From NCBI GenBank assembly GCA_017304275.1, contig JAFKKW010000444.1, forward strand, positions 1-6,640: DNA of 6,640 nucleotides. The letters run 5' to 3'. Origin of the DNA: Hyphomicrobiales bacterium. GTDB lineage: Bacteria; Pseudomonadota; Alphaproteobacteria; Rhizobiales; Hyphomicrobiaceae. Below, piece by piece: positions 1 to 6,035 of this stretch (the first letter of the stretch is position 1; the number at the start of each line of letters is the position of its first letter). Under the pieces are notes generated by a model. It was not told the DNA's origin and ran no database searches. It was given only the letters and a program-made list of their open reading frames with translations. The translations under genes were made by a program, and so were the position numbers.

Positions 1-264
1 CATCGTCCAGCCGCCCTCGGATTTCGTGTTCATGTGCAGGAAGTAGTACATGTGCACGAAAATCTGCATCACGCCGAGCTCGAGCACGAACACCGCCGTG
101 ACCATGTTGTTCCCGAACACGTCGCCCATGACGAGCCAGAACGGGATCACGGTCAGCACGATCGACAGCAGGAAGCCGATCACGTAGCCGCGCAGCGTGC
201 CATGCGCGGCACCGCCATGAGGATCGCCGTCGTGTACGGGAGATTGCGCTGCGCTGGAGCTCAT
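1..264 (-). CDS. cyoD: Cytochrome bo3 ubiquinol oxidase subunit IV, 3'-truncated by window edge
   Basis: This is the small subunit IV of the quinol oxidase, an inner-membrane protein thought to assist assembly and stability of the CuB/heme site in subunit I. I translated the minus strand from the ATG at 264; 88 codons are present and the C-terminus lies off the left edge. The family is about 110 residues long, so the third membrane helix is what is missing. Visible are a His/Gly-rich N-terminus, a first helix at about residues 27-46 (GFLLSIVLTVIPFW), a second at about 53-76, and the diagnostic loop HMNTKSEGGW at 77-86, which closely matches known CyoD proteins. The start codon overlaps the cyoC stop as ATGA (261-264). 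I see no strong ribosome site, so translational coupling to cyoC is likely. It is the fourth gene of the cyoABCD operon. Confidence 0.95.
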   Translation of the reverse strand, partial: MSSSAAQSPVHDGDPHGGAAHGTLRGYVIGFLLSIVLTVIPFWLVMGDVFGNNMVTAVFVLELGVMQIFVHMYYFLHMNTKSEGGWTM

Positions 265-911
265 GACAGGACACCGATCAGGTAGACGAAGGAGAACACG
301 CCGATCCACACCACGTCCAGGAAGTGCCAGAACATGCTGAGGCACAGGAGCCGCCGCTTGTTCTCCACGATCAGACCGCGCTGCCACGCCTGCACCGCGA
401 GCACGACCATCCAGATGAGACCGATCGTGACGTGCAGGCCATGCGTGCCGACGAGCGTGAAGAACGACGACAGGAACGCACTCCGTTGCGGCGTCGCCCC
501 TTCATGGAAGAGATGCGAGAACTCGTAAAACTCGAGCCCGAGGAACGCCGCGCCGAAGAAGAACGTCACGGCGAGCCAGGCGATCGTCGGCTTGAGGCGC
601 CCCTTGTCCATCTCCAGCATCGCGAACCCGTAGGTGATCGACGACAGCAGCAGCATGAAGGTCGAGACCAGGATGATCCGCAGGTCGAAAAGGTCGGCCG
701 GCGACGGACCGGCGGCATAGTTGCGTCCGAGCACGGCATGGGTCGCGAACAGGACTGCGAAGATCAGGCAGTCGCTCATCAGGTAGATCCAGAACCCGAG
801 CATCGTGCCGCCGTCGGAAGCGTGCCCATGGCCATCGACGCCGTGCGCGTCCTCGACGACGTGGAACGCCACGTCCTTGCCGTCGTCGATCAGGGAAGCC
901 GTGTCGGTCAT
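261..911 (-). CDS. cyoC: Cytochrome bo3 ubiquinol oxidase subunit III
   Basis: This is subunit III of the heme-copper quinol oxidase, a redox-inactive inner-membrane subunit that packs against subunit I and supports proton uptake and stability. The 216-residue product is close to the roughly 204 of the E. coli protein. A hydrophilic Asp/His-rich N-terminus (about 1-36) is followed by five likely membrane helices, at about 38-58, 77-100, 108-128, 145-173 and 190-213. Family hallmarks are GLEFYEF at 125-131, GTHGLHV at 155-161 and WHFLDVVWI at 195-203. The ATG at 911 lies 1 nt after the cyoB stop. A good ribosome site, GGGAGG (925-920 on the minus strand), sits 8 nt upstream inside the end of cyoB, which supports this start. 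The stop overlaps the cyoD start. Confidence 0.97.
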   Translation of the reverse strand: MTDTASLIDDGKDVAFHVVEDAHGVDGHGHASDGGTMLGFWIYLMSDCLIFAVLFATHAVLGRNYAAGPSPADLFDLRIILVSTFMLLLSSITYGFAMLEMDKGRLKPTIAWLAVTFFFGAAFLGLEFYEFSHLFHEGATPQRSAFLSSFFTLVGTHGLHVTIGLIWMVVLAVQAWQRGLIVENKRRLLCLSMFWHFLDVVWIGVFSFVYLIGVLS

Positions 912-912
912 G

Positions 913-2916
913 TCATGCGCCTCCCGCGAGCAGGCGCGTGCGCTCGTTCTCCGACCGCGTCACCTCGTCGGCGGGGATATAGAAGTCGCGGTTGTAGTCG
1001 AACGTATGCCAGATCGCGACCGCGCACGCCGACGCGAACGACGCCGCCGCAAGCCACCAGATGTGCCAGATGAGCGCGAACGCCAGCGCCACGCTGAGGC
1101 CCGCCAGAATGATGCCCGTGCCCGTGTTCTTCGGCATGTGGATCGGCTTGAAGCCCGTGAGCGGACGCTTGTAGCCGCGCTGCTTCATATCCCACCAGGC
1201 ATCGAGCTCGTGCACCATCGGCGTGAACGCGAAGTTGTAGGCCGGCGGCGGCGACGACGTGGACCACTCGAGCGTGCGCCCGTTCCAGGGATCGCCCGTC
1301 GTATCGCGCAGCTTCTCCCGGTCGCGGACGCTCACGTAGATCTGCATGACGAAGGCCAGGATGCCGCCCAGGATGAACAGCGAGCCGATGCCGGCGACGA
1401 CGAAGTACCAATGCAGCGACGTATCTTCGAACTGGCTCAAGCGCCGCGTGACGCCCATCAGCCCGAGCGCATAGAGCGGCATGAACGCCAGGTAGAACCC
1501 GATCAGCCAGCCCCAGAACGAGACCTTGCCCCAGAACGGATCGAGCCTGAAGCCGAACGCCTTCGGGAACCAGTAGACGATGCCCGCGAACATGCCGAAC
1601 ACCACGCCGCCGATGATGACGTTGTGGAAGTGCGCCACCAGGAACAGGCTGTTGTGCAGCACGAAGTCCGCCGGCGGCACCGCAAGCAACACGCCGGTCA
1701 TGCCGCCGATCACGAACGTGATCATGAAGCCAACCGTCCACAGCATCGGCACCTCGAAGCGGATGCGCCCGCGATACATCGTGAACAGCCAGTTGAAGAG
1801 CTTGGCGCCCGTCGGGATCGAGATGATCATCGTCGTGATGCCGAAGAACGAGTTGACGCTCGCACCCGCGCCCATCGTGAAGAAGTGATGCAGCCACACG
1901 AGGTAGGAGAGGATCGTGATGACGAGCGTCGCGTAGACCATCGATGTGTAGCCGAACAGCCGCTTGCCGCTGAACGTCGCCACCACCTCCGAGAACACGC
2001 CGAACGCCGGCAGGATCAACACGTAGACTTCCGGGTGCCCCCAGATCCAGATCAGGTTCACGTACATCATCGGGCTGCCGCCGAGATCGTTCGTGAAGAA
2101 ATTCGTACCGACGTAGCGGTCGAGCGAGAGCAGCGCCAGGGTCGCGGTCAGCACCGGGAAGATGGCGATGATCAGGATGTTGGTGCAGAGCGCCGTCCAC
2201 ACGAACACCGGCATTTTCATAAGCGTCATGCCGGGGCAGCGCATCTTGACGATGGTCACCACGAGGTTGATGCCCGACAGCAGCGTACCGACGCCCGCAA
2301 CCTGTAGTGCCCATATGTAGTAGTCGACCCCGACACCTGGACTGTAATCCGCCCCCGAAAGCGGCGGATAGGCGAGCCATCCGGTCTGCGCGAACTCACC
2401 GACGAAGAGCGAGATCATCACCAGCACCGCGCCCGCAGCCGTCATCCAGAAGCTGAAGTTGTTGAGGAACGGGAACGCCACGTCGCGGGCGCCGATCTGC
2501 AACGGCACCACCAGGTTGATCAGCCCGGTCACCAACGGCATGGCGACGAAGAAGATCATGATGACGCCGTGCGCCGTGAAGATCTGGTCGTAGTGATGCG
2601 CGTTGAGGTAGCCCTCGCCGCCGCCCGAAGCCATGGCCTGCTGCAGGCGCATCATGATGGCGTCGGCGAACCCGCGCAGCAGCATGATGATCGCCAGCAC
2701 GATATACATGACGCCGATCTTCTTGTGGTCGATGCTGGTGAACCACTCGGTCCACAGATAGCCCCACAGCCGGTAATAGGTCAGCGCCGCCACCAGCGCG
2801 CCGCCGGCCAGCGCGACGACGAGGAAGGTCGCGACCAGAATCGGCTCGTGCAACGGAAAGGCATCGAGCGTCAGTCGTCCAAAAATGAGTGTGGTGAAGT
2901 CCATGACTTCGAGCAT
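913..2916 (-). CDS. cyoB: Cytochrome bo3 ubiquinol oxidase subunit I (catalytic)
   Basis: This is the catalytic subunit, which oxidises ubiquinol, reduces O2 to water and pumps protons across the inner membrane. It has 667 residues against 663 in E. coli, and known catalytic residues sit at a constant offset of +10. These are R81, D85, H108 and Q111 of the quinone site; H116 and H431 for the low-spin heme; H429 for the high-spin heme; and CuB ligands H294, H343 and H344. Y298 lies in the HPEVY motif. D145 (D-channel) and K372 (K-channel) are also kept. The C-terminal region has the usual GRTLEWSTSSPPP (546-558) and HMPKN (593-597) stretches. Nothing suggests inactivation. The start is ambiguous: ATG at 2916 has AAGGG immediately upstream, while ATG at 2904 (codon 5) would put the same AAGGG at a 12-nt spacing. 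Both lie upstream of the point where similarity to the family begins (FGRLTLDA, residues 12-19). Confidence 0.98.
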   Translation of the reverse strand: MLEVMDFTTLIFGRLTLDAFPLHEPILVATFLVVALAGGALVAALTYYRLWGYLWTEWFTSIDHKKIGVMYIVLAIIMLLRGFADAIMMRLQQAMASGGGEGYLNAHHYDQIFTAHGVIMIFFVAMPLVTGLINLVVPLQIGARDVAFPFLNNFSFWMTAAGAVLVMISLFVGEFAQTGWLAYPPLSGADYSPGVGVDYYIWALQVAGVGTLLSGINLVVTIVKMRCPGMTLMKMPVFVWTALCTNILIIAIFPVLTATLALLSLDRYVGTNFFTNDLGGSPMMYVNLIWIWGHPEVYVLILPAFGVFSEVVATFSGKRLFGYTSMVYATLVITILSYLVWLHHFFTMGAGASVNSFFGITTMIISIPTGAKLFNWLFTMYRGRIRFEVPMLWTVGFMITFVIGGMTGVLLAVPPADFVLHNSLFLVAHFHNVIIGGVVFGMFAGIVYWFPKAFGFRLDPFWGKVSFWGWLIGFYLAFMPLYALGLMGVTRRLSQFEDTSLHWYFVVAGIGSLFILGGILAFVMQIYVSVRDREKLRDTTGDPWNGRTLEWSTSSPPPAYNFAFTPMVHELDAWWDMKQRGYKRPLTGFKPIHMPKNTGTGIILAGLSVALAFALIWHIWWLAAASFASACAVAIWHTFDYNRDFYIPADEVTRSENERTRLLAGGA

Positions 2917-2986
2917 CCCTTGAAGGGTAGAACCGCAGACAGCGGCACGGCGTTGTGATCTAGGCCCGTTCGGCCCGGGGGTTGGG

Positions 2987-4081
2987 TTACTGCGTGGCGA
3001 TCGGCGGCAGGCTCATCATCTGTGCGACATCGCCTTCGGGCGCCCGGCAAATGGTCTCGTCGTTGAGGACCGGCAGCGCGGCCCGCTGCGGCCCGAGTAG
3101 GCGCCGCTTGTCGTACTGCAGACGCTCGCGGTTCTCGTGGCTTTTGACGCCACCGCCGCCCTTCATGTCGATATGCATCATCTCGCCCATGCACATCATC
3201 TTCGGATCGGCGCACATGTTGAGGATGGCGTCATAGAGCTTGGGATCGACCGAGCCGTAGTAACGCACGGGATCGCGCTCCGATGGCTTCTCGATCTCGA
3301 GGTATTGCTGCCGGCCGAGCGCATCGCCCTGGGCCCGCACCTTCCCGACCCACGCTTCGAAGCCCTCGGCGCTGAGGCCGTGGAACGCAAACCGCATATG
3401 AGAAAAGCCGTGACCGCTGTAGTTGGCCGAGAAACCGGCGTACTCGCCTTCCTTGTTGATGACGGCGTTGAGCTTCGTCTGCATGCCGGTCATGGCATAG
3501 ACCTGCCCGGCGAGCGCCGGAATGTAGAACGAGTTCATCACCGACGACGACGTGATCTTGAAATTGATCGGCACGTCGACGGGCGCCGCAAGCTCGTTGA
3601 TCGTTGCAATGCCGTGATCCGGATAGATGAACAGCCACTTCCAATCGAGCGCCACGACCTCGACGGTGAGCGGCTTCGTTCCCTGCGCGAGAGGCCGGCG
3701 CGAATCGATCCGCTCCAGCGGGCGATAAGGATCGAGCTTGTGCGTCGAGATCCAGGTGATGGTGCCGAGCGCGATGATGATCGCCAGCGGCGCCGACCAG
3801 ATCACGATCTCGAGCCGCGCCGAGTGATCCCATTCCGGCGCATAGTCCGCGTCCTTGTTCGACTCTCTGTACTTCCAGGCGAAGAACAGCGTCAGAGCCA
3901 TCACCGGCACGATGATGAGCATCATCAGGATCGTGGAGATGACGATCAGGTCGCGCTGCTGGACGGCGATATCGCCCGACGGATTCATGACCACCATGTC
4001 GCAGCCGCCGAGCATCGGCATGAGCAAGATCAGCGCTGCAACGAGGAAACTTCTGGAGCCGTTCACGGCATTCGCCCACAT
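2987..4081 (-). CDS. cyoA: Cytochrome bo3 ubiquinol oxidase subunit II, lipoprotein
   Basis: This is subunit II of the quinol oxidase, membrane-anchored with a periplasmic cupredoxin-like domain, and the first gene of the operon. From the ATG at 4081 the product has 364 residues. A lipoprotein signal peptide ends in a lipobox, LGGC, with Cys27 the predicted lipidated residue. Membrane helices follow at about 45-69 and 92-111. The periplasmic domain has VALDWKWLFIYPD (143-155) and SFYIPALAGQVYAM (184-197). The region that carries the CuA cysteines in cytochrome c oxidases reads GFSANYSGHG (216-225) without Cys, as expected for quinol oxidases. The C-terminal tail is longer than in E. coli (315 residues) and contains MCMGEMMHID (296-305). 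The frame stays open upstream to a GTG at 4177, but that start would bury the signal peptide behind 32 residues. I chose 4081 although the bases before it are pyrimidine-rich with no clear ribosome site. Confidence 0.95.
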   Translation of the reverse strand: MWANAVNGSRSFLVAALILLMPMLGGCDMVVMNPSGDIAVQQRDLIVISTILMMLIIVPVMALTLFFAWKYRESNKDADYAPEWDHSARLEIVIWSAPLAIIIALGTITWISTHKLDPYRPLERIDSRRPLAQGTKPLTVEVVALDWKWLFIYPDHGIATINELAAPVDVPINFKITSSSVMNSFYIPALAGQVYAMTGMQTKLNAVINKEGEYAGFSANYSGHGFSHMRFAFHGLSAEGFEAWVGKVRAQGDALGRQQYLEIEKPSERDPVRYYGSVDPKLYDAILNMCADPKMMCMGEMMHIDMKGGGGVKSHENRERLQYDKRRLLGPQRAALPVLNDETICRAPEGDVAQMMSLPPIATQ

Positions 4082-4251
4082 GATGCTTGTTGGGTGATGA
4101 GGAGGAGGTGGGCGCGTTAGAGCATCAGGAGCGCGGATGGGATAATGTGATTTTTCGTCACTGCGTCGTACGCGCACACGATCACCACCCCCCTCATTCC
4201 ATTTGCCATCGGGAATGGTGTAGCAATGGCGAGCAACGACGACTCTATTTA

Positions 4252-4268
4252 TTGACTATACATGTCAA
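4252..4268. promoter_or_regulatory. Candidate operator: TTGAC-N7-GTCAA inverted repeat
   Basis: A 17-bp imperfect palindrome has perfect 5-bp outer arms, TTGAC (4252-4256) and GTCAA (4264-4268), around TATACAT. It overlaps the best -35 element for cyoA on the minus strand and a -10-like sequence on the plus strand, so a bound protein could affect both directions. Its size and symmetry suit a dimeric winged-helix regulator, but the identity of any binding protein is unknown. A MarR-like remnant lies downstream of the MFS gene; linking the two is only inference. Confidence 0.35.
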
Positions 4269-4295
4269 GTTTATCGAAGGGCGAGCAGACGCCAT

Positions 4296-4302
4296 GGGGG
4301 AG
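4296..4302 (+). promoter_or_regulatory. Ribosome binding site of the MFS gene
   Basis: GGGGGAG lies 8 nt upstream of the ATG at 4311 and supports that start. It sits inside a 6-codon mini reading frame (ATG at 4294, encoding MGETAA) whose TGA overlaps the MFS start as ATGA. Confidence 0.6.
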
Positions 4303-4310
4303 ACGGCCGC

Positions 4311-5639
4311 ATGACCGGCAACGCAACACAGGTAGGGACGGCAGCTTCGGGTGCGTTACCGGATAACCCCGAAGCAGCGGCGAGCCGGATTGCGGCCGCC
4401 GTCGTCATTGGCCGTACGACGGAGTTCTTCGACTTCTTCGTCTACGCCATTGCCTCGGTGCTGGTCTTTCCGAAGGTCTTCTTCGACGCGCCGGATCATC
4501 TCACGGGCATGCTCTATTCCTTCGGCATCTTCTCGCTCGCCTTCGTCGCGCGACCGATTGGCACAGTCCTTTTCACCGCGCTCGATCGTGAGTTCGGGCC
4601 GCTTGTGAAACAGACGGCCGCACTGTTCCTTCTCTGCGGCTCGACCATGGCCATCAGCTTTCTGCCGGGCTACGCCGAGATCGGACTCGCCGCGCCGCTC
4701 CTGCTCGCTATCTTCCGCGGCGGCCAGGGCCTGGGCCTCGGCGGCGCCTGGGACGGCCTGCCGTCGCTCCTGGCGTTGAATGCGCCGTCGCAACGGCGCG
4801 GCTGGTACTCGATGATCCCCCAACTCGGCGCCGCGTTCGGCTTCATGCTCGCGAGCACCCTGTTCATCATCTTTACCAGCGCCCTCAACGCGGACGATTT
4901 CCTCGCCTGGGGCTGGCGCTTTCCCTTCTTCGTGGCGCTAGCGCTCAATGTCGTAGCGCTGTTCGCGCGGCTGCGACTGATCCTGACGCCGGAGGTCTCG
5001 ACCCTGTTCCGGGCGACCGAGCTGGAGCCGCAGCCGGCCTTCAAGACGCTGCGCGCCCACGGTCGCGAGGTTCTGCTCGGCGCCTTCATCCCGCTCGCGA
5101 GCTACGCGATGTTCCATCTCGTCACCATCTTCCCGCTGAGCTGGATGACGCTCTACACGACCGAGGACACGTCGAGCTTCCTCACCGTCGAGCTGATCGG
5201 CGCCGTCGTCGGCGCCATCTCCATCGTGTTGTCGGGCGTCCTGGCGGATCGCATCGGCCAACGCCGCTTGCTCGTGATCGGCGCCGTCGCGATCGCCGTC
5301 TTCAGCTTCTTCACCGCGCCGCTGATCAGTTCCGGCACCGCCGGCCGCTACGCCTTCGTGCTGATCGGCTTCGCGCTGCTCGGTCTGTCGCTCGGCCAGG
5401 CGCGAGGCGCGATGGCGTCCCGGTTCAGCCGCACCTATCGCTACACGGCATCCGCTCTGACCTCCGACATCGCCTGGCTGATCGGCGCCGGCTTTGCGCC
5501 GATCGTGGCCCTCGGACTGTCCAGCCGCTTCGATCTGACGTTCGCCGGCTACTACTTGTTGTCCGGCGCCGTCTGCACGCTCCTGGCGCTGGCCATCATC
5601 CAGCGCTCGACCCCGGCGGAGGAGAAGGCGACCCGCTGA
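4311..5639 (+). CDS. MFS transporter, metabolite:H+ symporter (MHS) type
   Basis: This is a secondary transporter of the inner membrane, predicted to have 12 helices; the substrate cannot be read from the sequence. The 442 residues fit the MHS family (ProP, ShiA and YhjE are relatives). Evidence includes the TEFFDFFVYA segment in helix 1 (37-46) and FRGGQGLGLGGAWDG in helix 4 (135-149). A degenerate motif A in the 2-3 loop (G84, D92, R93, G96) is matched by a clear second copy in the 8-9 loop, GVLADRIGQRR (309-319). MHS proteins usually have Glu after the GG of the helix-4 motif; here it is Ala145, so substrate or coupling may differ from the archetypes. The start is fixed by a good ribosome site. 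From recall of proteobacterial genomes, closely related transporters often sit divergently beside cyoABCD, which suggests a link with respiratory physiology rather than chance; this was not checked here. Confidence 0.88.
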   Translation: MTGNATQVGTAASGALPDNPEAAASRIAAAVVIGRTTEFFDFFVYAIASVLVFPKVFFDAPDHLTGMLYSFGIFSLAFVARPIGTVLFTALDREFGPLVKQTAALFLLCGSTMAISFLPGYAEIGLAAPLLLAIFRGGQGLGLGGAWDGLPSLLALNAPSQRRGWYSMIPQLGAAFGFMLASTLFIIFTSALNADDFLAWGWRFPFFVALALNVVALFARLRLILTPEVSTLFRATELEPQPAFKTLRAHGREVLLGAFIPLASYAMFHLVTIFPLSWMTLYTTEDTSSFLTVELIGAVVGAISIVLSGVLADRIGQRRLLVIGAVAIAVFSFFTAPLISSGTAGRYAFVLIGFALLGLSLGQARGAMASRFSRTYRYTASALTSDIAWLIGAGFAPIVALGLSSRFDLTFAGYYLLSGAVCTLLALAIIQRSTPAEEKATR

Positions 5640-5646
5640 AACGGCA

Positions 5647-5681
5647 TGGCAGGTCACTCCCGAACGCGGACGTGACTGCCA
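5647..5681 (+). terminator. Hairpin after the MFS gene, candidate terminator
   Basis: A long stem begins 8 bases after the MFS stop. GGCAG and TCAC (5648-5652 and 5654-5657, one bulged G) pair with GTGACTGCC (5672-5680). An inner stem of TCC(C)G with CGGA closes on a small AACG loop. It is followed by CCCC and a short CTTT rather than a proper T-run, so intrinsic termination would be weak. The stem is clear in the sequence; the function is inferred. Confidence 0.5.
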
Positions 5682-5696
5682 ACCCCTTGCTTTACG

Positions 5697-5885
5697 GTGA
5701 TGAATTCCGACAGCCGCAGCTTCTCGCGCATCCTCTGCTTTGCGCACGCGCTGGTGCTGCGCGAGGCGACCGACCTCGCAGCCCGCGCATTGGTGACCGT
5801 GCGCGACCGCAACGAGCGCACCCAGCGCACGTCTCTTGCACTGACCGAACACGGCCGGCGTCTGTTCGCCCCGGTCTCTCACTAA
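5697..5885 (+). pseudogene. MarR-family regulator remnant
   Basis: A 62-codon frame starts at GTG (5697) with an adjacent ATG (5700). Its second half, about residues 32-58, reads ALVTVRDRNERTQ followed by RTSLALTEHGRRLFAPV. This matches the layout of the MarR winged-helix wing (a basic 'VxRxxDxxDRR'-like hairpin) followed by the conserved LTxxGRxLF helix. Complete MarR proteins have about 140-160 residues; here the N-terminal dimerisation helices and most of the DNA-binding helices are absent. The first 30 residues (SRILCFAHALVLREATD) could be a leftover N-terminal helix joined to the wing by an internal deletion, which is inference. Translating the other two forward frames of this stretch showed no missing part. 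No convincing ribosome site precedes it. A short functional protein is possible but less likely. Confidence 0.45.
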
Positions 5886-5899
5886 CCGTCATTTACGCC

Positions 5900-5938
5900 G
5901 TCGGCATCGCCGGCCGACCCGCAGGCGCTACGCCCTGC
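5900..5938. other. Two adjacent stem-loops in the intergenic region
   Basis: GTCGGC (5900-5905) pairs with GCCGAC (5913-5918) around a 7-nt loop. Just downstream GCAGG (5921-5925) pairs with CCTGC (5934-5938). No T-run follows either stem on the plus strand. They may be a weak factor-dependent termination region isolating the downstream promoter, or chance structure in GC-rich DNA. Confidence 0.3.
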
Positions 5939-5945
5939 GCACAAG

Positions 5946-5962
5946 TTGCAAATGATTTGCAA
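5946..5962. promoter_or_regulatory. Palindromic operator box 1, Fur-like 7-1-7
   Basis: TTGCAAATGATTTGCAA is a perfect inverted repeat of 8-bp arms around one base. Its core TGCAAAT-N-ATTTGCA has the 7-1-7 geometry of Fur-family operators. It lies just upstream of the proposed -35 element at 5969. It is nearly the same sequence as box 2 (A versus G at one position of each arm), and their centres are 55 bp apart. Binding by a Fur-family metalloregulator is inferred from shape and sequence, not demonstrated. Confidence 0.65.
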
Positions 5963-5968
5963 AAGCAA

Positions 5969-5997
5969 TTGTCATTTCAAAACGCGCATGTCATTAT
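5969..5997 (+). promoter_or_regulatory. Candidate sigma70 promoter for the outer-membrane gene
   Basis: TTGTCA (5969-5974, five of six consensus bases) and CATTAT (5992-5997, four of six) are separated by 17 nt. The predicted transcript would start near 6004, inside box 2. A protein on box 2 would therefore cover the start site, while box 1 lies just upstream of the -35, an arrangement that suits repression. The hexamers were read by eye. Confidence 0.5.
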
Positions 5998-5999
5998 TT

Positions 6000-6018
6000 G
6001 TTGCGAATTATTCGCAAC
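6000..6018. promoter_or_regulatory. Palindromic operator box 2, Fur-like 7-1-7
   Basis: GTTGCGAATTATTCGCAAC is a perfect inverted repeat with 9-bp arms and a single central base. The core TGCGAAT-N-ATTCGCA has Fur-box geometry. It overlaps the expected transcription start and ends directly before the ribosome site AGGGGGA (6019-6025), so occupancy would block the downstream gene. See box 1 for its sister copy. Confidence 0.7.
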
Positions 6019-6035
6019 AGGGGGATCGGTACGCC

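Larger units (their letters stand above)
4082..4310. promoter_or_regulatory. Divergent promoter region between cyoA and the MFS gene
   Basis: These 229 bases separate two oppositely oriented transcription units and must hold both promoters. On the minus strand a perfect -35 hexamer TTGACA (4268-4263) faces cyoA, with a weak TAGAGT at a short 15-nt spacing as the best -10 I can find. For the plus strand I found no convincing -35/-10 pair; a TATACA (4257-4262) could serve as a -10. An inverted repeat CATTCC-N11-GGAATG spans 4195-4217, upstream of the chosen cyoA start. The promoter hexamers are read by eye and are tentative. I see no convincing gene in this stretch. Confidence 0.5.

Noticed and set aside
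324..1073. Open frame of 249 codons on the plus strand opposite cyoC.
   Set aside because: It is antisense to cyoC, has low-complexity charged composition and resembles no family.
805..2307. Long open frame (500 codons) on the plus strand opposite cyoB.
   Set aside because: It is antisense to a fully convincing cyoB; its product is an implausible run of Arg, His, Glu and Asp, typical of the reverse frame of a GC-rich membrane protein gene.
908..2380. Long open frame (490 codons) on the minus strand in another register of cyoB.
   Set aside because: It is an out-of-frame shadow of cyoB, Arg/His/Gly-rich with no recognisable domain; high GC suppresses stop codons here.
2917..2927. CCCTTGAAGGG palindrome right before the cyoB start, considered as an operator or hairpin.
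   Set aside because: An 11-base palindrome with one central base cannot fold as an RNA hairpin. It contains the AAGGG ribosome site, which explains half of it; nothing else marks it as regulatory.
3137..4120. Open frame of 327 codons on the plus strand opposite cyoA.
   Set aside because: It is antisense to cyoA with biased His/Arg/Asp composition and is a coding shadow.
4087..4314. 75-codon plus-strand frame ending in ATGA overlap with the MFS start.
   Set aside because: It crosses the cyoA upstream region with no family resemblance and ordinary non-coding base use. Only its last six codons, with their own ATG, are kept as a minor finding.
4938..5882. 314-codon minus-strand frame opposite the MFS gene and the MarR-like remnant.
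   Set aside because: Its composition (runs of Arg, Gln, Glu, Ala) is that of an antisense frame; the plus-strand MFS reading is unambiguous.
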